A DNA stretch of 64,000 nucleotides from Akebia trifoliata. Its lineage: Eukaryota > Streptophyta > Magnoliopsida > Ranunculales > Lardizabalaceae. Shown in pieces: positions 47,393 to 58,418 of this stretch (the first letter of the stretch is position 1; each line of letters starts with the position of its first letter). Where the stretch lies: assembly GCA_017979445.1 (NCBI GenBank), contig CM030705.1:11694679-11758678 (forward strand), read 5' to 3'. The notes beneath the pieces were generated by a model that was not told where the DNA came from, did not search any database, and was given only the letters and a program-made list of their open reading frames with translations. A program made the position numbers and the translations under genes.

Positions 47393-47869
47393 CCACACTA
47401 CAACAAATATGGCAATTAGGAACGGTTTATTACCGTTCCTAAGCCACTATGAAACGGCTTGCAGGCCGTCTTTAATCGAGGCGTCGTTAATGAGGTTAAA
47501 CGGCTGAAAGCCGTTCTATATTTCATGATTTGGAACGGTTACAAACCGTTCCAGATCTCTGAATTTGGAACGGCTTAAAACCCTTCCTAATTTGCGTCTT
47601 TTATTCACAATACAAAAAAGATTTGAGACATCGGATTTTATAGAACTGATGTCATAGGTCTGCGACTTTAGACATCGGTTATAAACCGATATCTAAAATT
47701 ATTATAAATTGATGTCTAAAATTAATATATATTCTATTTGCCTATTACCCACGGTTAAAATAGATCCAAATAAAGAACATCGAGGTTCTCTATCACATTA
47801 ATTTATACACAAAAAGAGTTGCAATGACTCATAACTTACAAATCCAAAATTACAATGCATCGATAAACC

Positions 47870-47930
47870 CTATTCACAATTATTACACAAGCACAAGTGC
47901 TTACAAGGAAGCAATGCCAGCACTCCCATC
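47870..47930 (-). pseudogene. Captured RING-finger fragment (BOI/SBP-like), in CACTA 2
   Basis: A - strand frame reads VLALLPCKHLCLCNNCE then a stop, matching the second half of the C3HC4 RING of BOI/SBP-type E3 ligases (LLPCRHLCLC..CE). An in-frame stop lies just upstream, so only about 18 residues are preserved. Short, hence modest confidence. Confidence 0.5.
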
Positions 47931-48718
47931 CCTCCCTATCTTCTTTAAGATCCCCACAATGCTCGAAACTACCAATAAAAGAATTCTTTCGTGTCACCAC
48001 ATTGTATACTCTCACGATGAACTTTCGCACCTTCAAAGGAGTATCCGAGAAGCAAATGCTCCTGATCAACCAAAGAACCAAAGACTATAAGTTGAGAAAC
48101 TTTCATGTCCACTTGTTCATAAAAGCCACCGATTTAGAATGAGTGCACTAGAGAGTTGTATGTAAAAACTAAAACAAAATGGATATAATTTCATAAAAGC
48201 CAGCTCTTATAGTACAAGAAAGCAAAGAAAAACATAGAGAGAGAGAGGGAGAGAGAGAGAGAGAGGGAGAAGATGAGAGGAAGTAATCATTTAATAGGTT
48301 TTATAAACTTTGCAACATTATTAGAAAAAAAAAAAAAAAAGAACAGAATTGATTATCTTAAAATGGATATCAAAGATATCAGACACAATAAATTTCCACA
48401 TCTGAAAATATAGATAAGGATCCAAAGGGTAGACTACAATTTTAATTGTCACAGAAATGTTTGTGAAGCAGATTTTCCAATTTAATAAAATTCCGAAGTC
48501 ATACTACAGAAAAAAATTCAAGTGGGTAAAAAATTCAAGTGGGTAAAAAATTCAACATCTTCAAATGTATTAAAGATTAAATGCATATTCAGCAATGATA
48601 ACCTCAAATTATACACACACACGCGCGCCCGCACGGACAAAAGAAATTAAGAAATGAATGTTAATCACGGAAAAGAAAAAAAATAAGCTAAATTAATGAG
48701 GTGTAGAGTTTAAGATAA

Positions 48719-48830
48719 TTACACATCCTTGTAAAGCTCATAAGCTATAACAATGGCCTCGATCATGGATTTGTCCACAGTAAGCTTGTTGTGGGTCAAA
48801 GTCCCAGTCTTTAACATGCTGATAATGTCT
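48719..48830 (-). pseudogene. Captured P-type plasma-membrane H+-ATPase fragment, in CACTA 2
   Basis: The - strand frame reads GDIISMLKTGTLTHNKLTVD then KSMIE. In P3A H+-ATPases this is the phosphorylation loop, DVLCSDKTGTLTLNKLTVDK. The catalytic Asp of DKTGTLT is Leu here. A stop follows 12 residues after the homology ends. A fragment only, non-functional as a pump. Confidence 0.7.
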
Positions 48831-49425
48831 CCTGGTACCAAGATAGAAATTTGTTTTGTTAATGGCTAAGATACCCCTGCATATTTCTACTATTAACTCT
48901 TACTCTTGTTTAAGGGACAGTATGGTCAATAAAAACACAATTAAGAATGTATAAGCTATTTTTCACCCAAACCCTCGTGGCTTTTGGAAGTGCTTTTACA
49001 CTCCAAAAAATACTTCTTGTATATCTTCACCAAAAAATTGATATTGCAATCATGATTCTTATAGAAGTGATTCAAAGAATTTGAGGCTGATAGAGAATAA
49101 TATTTCTGTTAAAGACTACCCTTGGGCTCCTCCGACGAATTACTGATCTATTTGTGTTCGGCAAGAGGTTCTTACCTTTGGAAGTCAACGAAGATCGATC
49201 GGACCTCGAACAGAGCAAACAGGTACAGTATATTGGTTGCCTTGGAAGGAGAATGGTGAAATCCCTCAGTCTTGTTTGCATTGCCTATAAAACAGCTACG
49301 AGTTTCATTTGTAGAGTACATCGTCTCCTAATGGTAATAATAAAATCAATTATTATATGTTAAAATTTTATACTTCAAATATATATGCTACAAAAAAAAA
49401 AAAATCAAAATTAATCAATACTCAC

Positions 49426-50108
49426 AGTTACTGAATTACCAAACTCTGTGGTTGAAATATCGTCGTAGGTGAGCACCTTCTCCATTGATTTCAAAAGGAG
49501 ATGAAGTTGCTTAAGATGTCCCCATTTTGGTTGATTTAAGTTGCCCATATGATTCATTATTGGCTAATTAAGTATATAATTTACAAAATAATTTTTTATT
49601 TCATTTTATATATATAAATTTTGGTGAATATTAACCATGTAATAATTTTGGAAAGTGCCTCCAAACTGAAAGAAACGAGCAATGACACATGCAAGATCTT
49701 CAGCAGTTTTGCGTGGATCTTTACCACCCCAATTCTTATACCTGAACTAAAAAAAAAAAGAAACCCCATTTTAAAATACCAATTTATTTATGATAATAAA
49801 ATAAGTAAAAATAAATCAAAATAATAATAAACTCACCAGCCAGTCCAATTCTCAGTCCACATCTTTGGACTATTTGGATTATTAGGCTCAAAACCATCAC
49901 GGTACCATCCATTGCAAGTGTTGGTCTGTTTAGAAATATTAACATAATTTATATAACCTCTATGAGTAAATATAAATATAATTAATTGTGAAAATATGCA
50001 AAGAAATGGTAATTAGTGATTATTTAGACTAAAATAATAATAAAATAAGTACCATTGGCTGAGGGGGCATCTTCCTGTTGGCACATAATCCATGGGACAC
50101 TGATGGAT
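49426..50108 (-). pseudogene. Captured GH35 beta-galactosidase fragment (four exons with introns), in CACTA 2
   Basis: Exons on the - strand: about 50108-50053 (VPWIMCQQEDAP, then a frame change before QPM), 49925-49837 ([22 protein letters not shown]), 49741-49636 (YKNWGGKDPRKTAEDLA, ARFFQFGGTFQNYYM) and about 49549-49426 (GNLNQPKWGHLKQLH, LLLKSMEKVLTY). All are standard blocks of plant beta-galactosidases in the right order, with GT..AG junctions. Known role of the family: cell-wall galactan and arabinogalactan trimming. Here the signal peptide, first catalytic region and lectin-like C-terminus are missing, and one extra C in exon 1 breaks the frame. Confidence 0.9.
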
Positions 50109-50195
50109 ATTTTTATGCACGAGTCCCTTCGTCTTAATTATTTTTAAGACAAATGAGCATAAACACAAGTGGAGGGACGACAGCCGACAACGATC

Positions 50196-50627
50196 ATGAG
50201 CAACCAGCCACACGTGTTAGTTATTCCATACCCTGCACAAGGCCATGTGATGCCTCTCATGAAACTCTCATGTTGCTTGGCTGATAGAGGGTTCAAGATC
50301 ACATTTGTGAACACTAACGGCATCCATGCTAGAGTCATCATGGCAGCTTCACCAGTGAAGGAAAACGAGGTTGGAAAGATATGTTTAGTTTCCATTCCAG
50401 ATGGGCTTACACCAGAAGAACGGAGTGATTCCTTGAAGAAATTTGACACCATCCCTAAAACCATGCCGGCCCAATTAGAGAAACTTATTAGGAAGATCAT
50501 CAAATCTAGTAGAAGTGAGAAGATTGCATGTGTCATCGCCGACACAACCGTAGGATGGGCGACCCCAAATTGCATTTTCCAAATAAAAATAACATTGTCC
50601 AAATTTGATGGACTTATATCCTCATGA
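50196..50627 (+). pseudogene. Captured UDP-glycosyltransferase N-terminus (UGT83A-like), in CACTA 2
   Basis: A + strand frame, 143 codons from the Met at 50196 (an in-frame ATG at 50169 adds 9). Reads MSNQPHVLVIPYPAQGHVMP (with the catalytic His of the GH motif), FKITFVNTNG, SIPDGL and IADTTVGWA, the N-terminal acceptor half of a family-1 UGT, closest from memory to UGT83A1. Homology ends at about 50570, followed by some 18 element-derived residues and a stop. The sugar-donor PSPG box is absent, so it cannot be an active transferase. The frame itself is open, so a short protein could be made if transcribed. Confidence 0.88.
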
Positions 50628-51037
50628 TTGTGTATACAAGGTAAGCATCATCTTTATGCAAATAACATTGTTACTAGTGGTAATAGCATTACATGCATTG
50701 AGATTACTTTAGAGGCTTCTAACAATGAAGTAATGACACTCATTCCATACCCACAGCACCTCACCCAATTTTCAAGCCTCAATACATTGGGATCTAGACA
50801 GTCTTAAGGTTTTCAAATTAGTTTCAAGCTTTCAAGGCAACAGCCTAACATATTGAATCAGCAATCTGAAAATTTTCGTTAAGCGTTAAGCACAACTTTA
50901 ATGCAACTATAAGATAATGGGATATATATATATATTTTAATTAATTATTTAATTTATCTACTTGCAAACTAAAATATGGGATTTTATACTCGAACACTTA
51001 CCTCACTTTTGAGAGCAGCAGTGGCAGTGCACTGTAC

Positions 51038-51347
51038 CTGGATGCTGTAACCAGTGCAGCCACAATATAGTTTTTCATTTGAGATGGCAAGGCACTTAAC
51101 ATGTTTGTTGAAGTTTATGTTCTTTGGAACTCCACCCCACTTATATACCTGCAAACAAAGAATTTGATTAAGGAAGCGTACTTGTTTCAATTGTTCAAAC
51201 ATCATCCAGACCATTGATGACTAACCTTAATCCAGTTCCTTGAGAAGCAAAGCATGCAAAGCTGGTATTGGCGACCAACTCGTATACTGCCTCTTTCACA
51301 TCGTAAATCTGAACACAATGAATTCCTTCTGGTTTGATTTCCCAAAC
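51038..51347 (-). pseudogene. Captured E3 ligase LIN/CERBERUS-like WD40 fragment (two exons), in CACTA 2
   Basis: Exon A 51347-51226: VWEIKPEGIHCVQIYDVKEA, VYELVANTSFACF, SQGTG. Exon B 51148-51038: YKWGGVPKNINFNKHVKCLA, NEKLYCGCTGYSIQ. GT..AG intron of 77 bp. From memory this is the C-terminal WD40 part of plant LIN-type (CERBERUS-like) U-box E3 ligases. The junction is one base out of phase with the expected LK-V-Y reading. The rest of the gene is missing. Confidence 0.65.
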
Positions 51348-51599
51348 CTATAAATGGTTAAAAATAATAATAATTATTTAGTCCTTTGACAACCAATTAT
51401 TATCCCATAACTTTACTATCCATCTCATTACATAGCAAGGATTCAAGATTTGCAGATTGATATAGGAAATAAACTCAACAACATCAGTCAGTAGAAAAAT
51501 GGAAATTGCGTGACTGTCTTTATAGTGCTGATGGACAAGTAATGTGATAAGGACAATTGGCCATCTCCAAAGATATGGATAGTAGCACAAATATAATAC

Positions 51600-51780
51600 G
51601 ACAACAAAAACAATAAAGCCTTATCCCAAGGATTTGGGGTCTGCTATCTCCATCCATTTTCCTTTTTGGTCTTCCTCCCGCTCTTTTAGTATCTTCAATT
51701 TGAATATTTCTTCAAACTAGGGATGTAATAGGCCTTCGTTGGACATACCCAAACCGTTTAAGTCGACTTTCTGTAGTTTA
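51600..51780. mobile_element. Possible SINE (Au-like) fragment in CACTA 2
   Basis: AAAGCCTTATCCCAAGGATT followed by TGGGGTCTGCTATCTCC resembles a widespread plant SINE/retroposon 3' segment (..CCCAA..TTGGGGTCGGCTA). An AACAACAAAAACAA tract precedes it. Confidence 0.4.
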
Positions 51781-52089
51781 GTCAGTATAGCTACATTTTG
51801 CAATAAAAAATGTGATAAAAATAAAGTAGGGAGGCAGTTGATAAAAGAAAATTACAGAAAATCTTATTTACATGCTCAAGCAAGTTAGAACACAATGGTA
51901 ACAAACTACAACTCCCACCCTATGACAAAATTAGCATCTCCCATTAAGGATATGGAAGAAGCCGAACCAGATGTCTTACATTCTTTTCCAGAAGCCTGAG
52001 AAGAAGCCATATCTTAAGACTATGGGTTGCAATAAAAGAAGTAAATCGATTTAATAAATTTGATGATTGATTGTTGGTATATTAGCAAT

Positions 52090-52520
52090 CAGGCATAAGC
52101 CTTAAGACCTCATAAATGAAAAAGAATAAGAAATGCATAAGCCTTAAGACCTCATAGATGAAAAATATCAAAATGGTCACTTACCACATCTTATTCCTCC
52201 AAATTAGCCAAGGGTGTTGGTTTCAAGCTTGAGTCCTTCTCCCTAACTGATTAAAATATAGTTAAGTGAAAAATAACACAATGTCTCATCACCCAAATGA
52301 AAAAAGAAAAGACCAAGATAAACAGTAACAACAACAAACATTAACATCTATTTTTCATTAGATCAGCCATGCTATATATAATGAGTATGCTAATTAGTTA
52401 TACATGCTATTGAATTGCTTCCAAGAAAATAATATACTAAGAGTTGCAAGAACTTGAGCAAACTTGGGCCTCTACCTTAAATTTGGTACAAACTTGGGCC
52501 TCTATCTTAAATCTGGTAAA
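52090..52520. repeat. Two short tandem duplications inside CACTA 2
   Basis: GCATAAGCCTTAAGACCTCA recurs at 52094 and 52137 (unit about 43 bp), and AACTTGGGCCTCTA recurs at about 52459 and 52489 (unit 30 bp). Confidence 0.7.
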
Positions 52521-53077
52521 CAAGATCATCAATCTAAAAACTATCATACCCATAACCACCTCCTGGATTTGATTAATCAGAAAATAAACCTATAAGACAT
52601 TCTCAGTGGCTACTTTTGCTCACCCTATAGACTCATAAAAAATATTCTAGAAGGAGTCAAATTCATCAAATAGGATCTTCAATCCATGAGACTTTTCGGG
52701 CACTCGCAATAAAGTAGGAAGCCCAACTTTTACTAATTACTCCCCAATTTCTTAAATTATTATCACCCCCCAATTAAAGATTAAAACACAATATTCAAAC
52801 ATTGCAAAGGTTTGGCTCAAGTTATTATCTCAACATTATAACACATTCAAACAATTTCAGTAGTTGTTTACAATTAGGATTAAGCCCATATAAAATCCAA
52901 TACTCAAATATAGAAATCTAACAAAACAAATGAGAGAGCTACTAATGGCACCCCAACTTTTACTTGTCCTCAACCATTCATTTATTTTTTATATTTTTAA
53001 TTGGGGTGTAGTAAGTAAAAAAATTGTTAGATGAATTCTGTATTCCATGTGAACTGGATATTAGAACAAAGCCATAC

Positions 53078-53340
53078 CTTCCACGAATAGAATTAAAATC
53101 CCCACAAACTAACGTTGGAATGTCTGCACTAACATCAATTTTTCTAATCCTTTCAAGAGAGTATGGACCTGATACAATAAAAAGGAAACATCTAAGGACA
53201 CATATTTAAGTTGAAATATAAGATCCATAAGAAAATATGGACTTCACAGTAGAAAATGTTCAGCTAAGAACCTGCCAAAGCTTAACATCCTTGAGATCTT
53301 GATGAACATTTACATGTGTATTCGCCTTAAATATAATGCC
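53078..53340 (-). pseudogene. Captured CCR4 deadenylase fragment (two exons), in CACTA 2
   Basis: First exon about 53340-53272: FKANTHVNVHQDLKDVKLWQ, then a GT donor. Second exon 53168-53078: VHTLLKGLEK, then one base out of frame SADIPTLVCGDFNS, ending at a GT donor. This is the exonuclease-endonuclease-phosphatase core of plant CCR4 (NTH and GDFN are active-site blocks: Asn/His and Asp/Asn ligands). Family role: poly(A) shortening in the CCR4-NOT complex. Frameshifted and partial. Confidence 0.85.
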
Positions 53341-54309
53341 GCAAGGAAAAAACCAGAAATGGTTACACCATGTTCAGCACTAACAGTGGTCCACTGTACT
53401 CATTACTGCTGGTTGGCTTAAAGTCAAAGTATGCACCATGAGAGGAATGTCCTCAGTCAATCAACTGAGATAAGGGACAACACCTTCCCCTTTAGTCCCT
53501 AGCAGGCATGGGTAAGAAACTGGTTCTCAGATTTTGGAGGCATTTTTATTGTCAAAACTAAATAACTTTGACAAATCCCCCTTCATATCCACAATCCTGA
53601 ACACACATGAGATCCTACCCTTTGCAGCCAAAACACACTTGTATCCCTAACTAATAACAGAAAAACTAGAATTATATGTTCCCAAATAGTACATCCAGTG
53701 CTTCAAATATTTATTAACAATCGTATGGCCACTTACAGAAATCCATAGCTCTGAAAATATAGATTCGATATATCTTAATCCCTTGTAATATCTAAAAGAT
53801 AAACTTCTTATATAAATTGGGATATCGATGTCAAGAGAAAACCTAATAGTTAATAAGAAAATAATCCATTTTCAGAGATGGAACTATAGGTTTATGAAAT
53901 AGTTCCAATCAAATTATCACTCAAAGAACTACTACAAATCCAGAGAACCACAACATCAATAGATAAATCCTAATTTCAGATTATATAGTAATTGAAGAAT
54001 ACATAACCAAAAGCCTTACAAAAACTAATAGATCTGGATTCAAGTCACACAAAAAACACATAAATCACTGCATTCATCAATATCTCAAGTATTTAAGATC
54101 TAAATTAAAAAAAATACACAAAAACAACAAATTTCATCGAATCTGTGACTATTAAAACCTCAGATTTCTCACAGGAACACTCAAATCTGATAATCCCTAA
54201 TAAAAAATGCACCTACCTTTACCAACTGTGCAGAGAGGTTTCAAAGAGCTCATAAGCTCTCATTAATGGCGACTGCCGCTCAAAACCTAGAAACAAAATC
54301 ATCCCAATC

Positions 54310-54575
54310 CAACTGAGAGAGAGAGAGAGAGAGAGATGAGATCGAGGGGGATGAGATCGAGGGAGCGACTGAGAGAGAGAGAGATGAGATCGAGAGGTCG
54401 ATCAAGGGAGAGATTGAGAGAGCGACTGAGAGAGAGAGACTGAGAGGTCGATTGAAGGAGCGACTGAGAGGTCAATTGAAAGGTCGATCGAGGGAGAGAC
54501 TGAGAGAGAGAGAGATGAGATAGAGAGGAGATCGAAAGATCGATTGAGCGAGCGACTGTGAGAGAGAGAGAGAGA
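54310..54575. repeat. Degenerate GAGA/GATCGA minisatellite near the right end of CACTA 2
   Basis: Alternating (GA)n and GAGATCGAGG / GAGCGACTGAGAG units over about 265 bp. Serine/leucine-rich frames on the - strand across it are repeat artefacts. Confidence 0.85.
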
Positions 54576-54729
54576 TCCGTTCTCATATACTGAGACGGGA
54601 AATTGGGACATTTAAAATCTGATTAAAACGGTTTTAATAGGTAAAACGGTTTAAATCCGTTTTTAATTAGAAACGGATAAAATCCGTTTTATAATTCGGT
54701 TCCTGATTCGCTATTTTCTTGTAGTGCCA

Positions 54730-55767
54730 TGATATGTTCCTAAAGATTCAACCAACAAAAACATGCTCCTAAGGGAGTAGCATATATGTTTGGGCTAAGT
54801 GCTTGGGATTCAAAGAGGTAAAATCTACTTAGATTTCCATCAAAACCTTAAGTTCACAAAAAATTTCAATAAACACAACTTTCTTTCTTAGCTTTCTCGT
54901 TGGCTCCATTTTTATTATTTGTGAGCCCAATTGTAATTTATTTGACTCTTAACTCCTCTAATCTCCTTTAACTTCAAAAATCTCTCAAAAAATACTTTTC
55001 AACTTCGCTTTAGTCATTTTTTGGAAATCATCATTTTGAAAACCACTGGATTTGATCAGAGTTTCCATTCACACCTTAACTCTTTGAATAATGTTGGCGA
55101 CTCTTAAATTCATATAGATAAGGTTAAAACTCCTTGAACATCATGTATCTACAATAGACATTAGACATGCAACAAATGTTATTCTTTTCCATCTTGGGTG
55201 TTTGCTGAGATAAGTATAATTATCCTCAAGTAACCAATAGACTTGGAGCGTACATTTAACATAATCATTGTAAAAATTGACAGATATGTGGGAGGGTAAT
55301 AAATATGCAGTGAATGTCACTCTTGTCCGTTTCAGATGTTTATTGAGTTAACTAAAATTTCCAGGTGTCCAATATTGAGTCCTAAGGATTGATCATATAC
55401 GCCTGACATAATTATTCCAAGAATTAACAAAATACCTATGTGGGTGAGTTAATAGAGGAAGAAGAAGAAAAATTGAAGATCTTGATGGTCTCATCTCCTC
55501 TCATCCATGAGCGATATCGAGATAACTCGACCAAGTCGATCGTCTCTGTCGTCTTGGTTTTTGAAACCATGGAAGTAACTGATCTCTTTTTAAAATCAAG
55601 ATTTTTTATTTTTTAAATTATTAAGTTACAGTTAAATAGTTAATTTAAAAGCCAACAAAAAATTTGCATAATTCTCTTGCTTGTATTCACATCTCAGGGG
55701 AAAAAAATAAAAAAAATCCAATCCAATAACATCAAATTACATAAAGGGTGCATGCACATGTTAGCAT
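54730..55767. other. Intergenic, downstream flank of C2 copy 2
   Basis: No gene. Bases 55190-55570 match 59395-59500 and 61330-61560 (AACCAATAGACTTGGAGCG, GATATCGAGATAACTC), so the duplicated unit also includes sequence 3' of the C2 gene. Confidence 0.7.
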
Positions 55768-56361
55768 CTACAACATCTCTAATGCTGCAGCAAGTGCAAA
55801 GATATCTTCATCCCTACCATTACACTCACCGCGTCTGCATCCACACTCATTCCACTTCCTCAACCCACAGTCTCTCCTACTTTTCACCATCTCCGGCTTT
55901 CCTTGGACTATAACCTTCATCCCAATTTGCAGTGCAGGTGGCTTTAAACCCTCGGGAACATGACGACTCGTTGTGACAGAGTTAACCCATTTCTCTATCG
56001 ACAACTCAGCTGAGTCTAACACATCCTTCCACTCAACCTCTCCTCTCACCAAGAGTTTAGACCCACCAATTTTCCCAAGAAACCGTCTTGTGTTTCTCCA
56101 CCGAAGCTCGAAAACAACACTTTGCTTCTTAAGCTGATCGATGGCATCTTGGCCTCCCAAACACTCCAAAGAAATAGATTCGTTCCAACATGGGTCAAAT
56201 TTTGCTGATATTTCTCGAGTATTAAGCTGAATTCTTCTGTTGTTTCCAGTTTGAAGATAGTATCTAACAAAGAGGTTCCCCGTCGATATGAATTCAAGGT
56301 TTCTTGCTCTTATGATTCTTAATTCACAGTTAAGTGAAGGAAGGTTTTGTGAAGCATCCAT
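55768..56361 (-). CDS. C2-domain-like protein, tandem copy 2 (197 aa)
   Basis: Intronless, ATG at 56361-56359 (MDASQNLPSL). Same layout as copy 1: an N-terminal C2-like part (CELRIIRARNLEFISTGN, FVRYYLQTGNNRRIQLN, WNESISLEC), a central basic/acidic part with KWVNSVTTSRHVPEGLKPP, and a Cys-rich end (CGLRKWNECGCRRGECNGRD). Differs from copy 1 by one inserted residue (NNRR versus NKR) and scattered substitutions, mostly conservative. A TATA box lies at about 56443-56454. No lesion. Family function: probably membrane or phospholipid association; the specific role is unknown. Confidence 0.82.
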   Translation of the reverse strand: MDASQNLPSLNCELRIIRARNLEFISTGNLFVRYYLQTGNNRRIQLNTREISAKFDPCWNESISLECLGGQDAIDQLKKQSVVFELRWRNTRRFLGKIGGSKLLVRGEVEWKDVLDSAELSIEKWVNSVTTSRHVPEGLKPPALQIGMKVIVQGKPEMVKSRRDCGLRKWNECGCRRGECNGRDEDIFALAAALEML

Positions 56362-56442
56362 GGTAAGCTCTCGAGAGAGAAGGCACTAAAAGAAGCAGTG
56401 GAGGGTAATGAGTTGCGGGTGAAGATGCCTTTGGTATGTTGT

Positions 56443-56454
56443 ATTATATATATG
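56443..56454 (-). promoter_or_regulatory. TATA box of C2 copy 2
   Basis: ATATATATAATAC on the - strand, about 85 bp upstream of the ATG, conserved in the other copies. Confidence 0.65.
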
Positions 56455-58418
56455 TAAGTTTTTGTTTTTTCTTCTGGTAGTGCCTTGCTTTTACTTTTGA
56501 ATGAAGTTGCTTTTGTTCATTTTAAAAATTAAATATAATCGCACACCAAATCTTTGTTTAAGATATGATAATATCTATGGAATACAAGAACCCACTATTG
56601 CTTCGCAACTAAGTTCAAATTTAATTACTTAGACTACCCTTTGAGACTCACGAAAGGTTGGATTTCACGTCGGAAGGGAAGTTAAAACTAGCAAAAGGGG
56701 TTTGCTCTTGGTCTTATATTTGAAATTAGTTGGCTTTCTAACTTACTTTATTACATGTTGGGAAATTTTTGTGAGATCTAGACGCATGACTTCAAGGATT
56801 GGGTCCATCCCAAATGGGTGTGCGGATAACCCTACATTGTAAAAAGAAAAAAAGAGTCGTGCTGGGGTGACACAAATGGAGACACAAAGGTGACAAAATG
56901 ATGAGGTGTCGTGCACATTACTATGCATGCTTTTTTACGAGATTTGAGTAAAAAACATCTACGGTTATGTACACACCACCACATAATTTTTGTCACCTTT
57001 GTGCCTCTGTTTGTGTCATTCCAGCATTTTCCAAAAAAAAAAAAAGATTGAATGCCTATAATTACCGTCCAAAGTTGAAACCATACATACTTAATTGTAA
57101 CTAGGGCTGATATGGATAGCTCAAACTTAAAATCTGATTGGATATCTTAGTGTTTGGATTGAGAATTTGGATCTTATAACAGCTGATTCGATACCTTATG
57201 AATTATAATAATGATTTTGTCTCAATCATGCACTGATCCAATATAAGTATGGGATGTTAGTTAAGGGGTTCTCCCCCTATGTAAATTTTTCTGATACGAT
57301 ATCTTTGCTTGTTTAGCCACAAAAAAAAGAAAAAAGGTATGGGACATTAGTAATTTTTAAAACCATGACTATTCAAAAAATAATACCAAAAAGCAATTAT
57401 ATTGCAATGACATTTTTGTAAATGATTTTATGAGAGTTGGTGATTTTTTGCCATTAAAAGATAAAATAAGATTACTTCAAAGGTTATTTTTAAAAATTAA
57501 TAATTTTGAAGGCTGCTGACATCCCGCACGCTTGAATGATTCATTCACATCTACAAATATTTATCCAAATTAGACTTTCTGTACTGACTCCAAATCAACA
57601 TTGATCCAATTTAAATACGATCTATTGACAACCCCAATGTAATAACAATAAAAAATGTTCAACTCATGTGAGGCATATGTGGGTTGATCCAAATTGTTCA
57701 ATCGAGCAGCTACATGCCTACATCTAGACCAAAAGATACCCCAAAGTATCACAAGGGAAGTTTAAGAAATTGAGTTGGTGAGTCAAATCCTGTTAAGCAA
57801 GGACAATTAGATTGACATGAAACCTTAGCATAACCTTGTACTTTTAAATTCAAGGAGATCTAGCTTTACAACAGGAAGACTTAAGAAAGGATTTGATACC
57901 TTGGGGATAGTGATGGGGTGCACTATGTTCTATTATTATACAAAATTGAATGAAACGGATTTTGGGTCTTGATTTCTTGGTTTTATAATAATCAAAGGGA
58001 TGAAGGGAAGGAGTAATTAAATTGTGGTTGACAAGTTGGCTTGAAAAGGAAGTTTGACGAATAGTAATCCTACCTTTCTCAAAGAGATAGAGCATGGTTT
58101 ATGGCCCTTGTAGGATGGGTGGATAACAGCGAGAATTTGGACCAAAAGATCATGAATTTGAAGATTAATGAGTCCCACGTACTTATGAGATATGTCAGTC
58201 TTTGGACCACAAAGTCCTCTCTCTCTCTCTCTCTCTCTCATTCTTTCTTGTTCTTTCTCATCTCTACAAGACAATAAGTGTCTTATTATTGTTTAATAAA
58301 GATTCGAAAGGATAATATAGTACTCCTATAATCATTTAATACCCAGTATATGTTTTATTATGATAAAGGCTATCAAACTCATTCTCAGACCAAATGACCA
58401 AGTGAGTTGCATGATGTT
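56455..58418. repeat. Segmental duplication, upstream flank of C2 copy 2
   Basis: Collinear with 40350-40745 plus 42818-44040. It has no CACTA at the equivalent position (about 57140-57165 reads GTTTGGATTGAGAATTTGG) but carries its own foldback at 56852-57033 and ends at a solo LTR. Confidence 0.85.
56852..57033. mobile_element. Foldback MITE inserted in the copy-2 flank
   Basis: The inverted arms GTGCTGGGGTGACACAAA / TTTGTGTCATTCCAGCA and CACAAAGGTGACAAAA / TTTTTGTCACCTTTGTG pair. The paralogous flank of copy 1 (about 40645) joins TAAAAAGAAAA directly to AGATTGAATGGC, so the element is absent there. Confidence 0.75.

Larger units (their letters stand above)
47396..54726. mobile_element. Pack-CACTA transposon 2 (7.3 kb) carrying captured host-gene fragments
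   Basis: Left end CACTACAACAAATATGGC; right end (inverted) CACTACAAGAAAATAGCG. The 3-bp target duplication is CCA at 47393-47395 and 54727-54729. Subterminal AACGG/CCGTT repeats lie just inside both ends (47425-47590 and 54625-54700), as expected for transposase-binding arrays of CACTA/EnSpm elements. No TNP2-type transposase or TNPA-like frame was recognised. The interior holds fragments of at least five unrelated plant genes in both orientations, most retaining introns, so capture was at the DNA level. Age unknown; the termini still match well. Confidence 0.9.

Noticed and set aside
47836..48081. An 81-codon - strand frame with many Cys as a new protein
   Set aside because: The adjacent frame shows a RING-finger match over the same bases, so this frame is its shadow.
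54299..54611. Ser/Leu-rich open frames on the - strand
   Set aside because: They translate a GAGA/GATCGA repeat; several frames are open at once.
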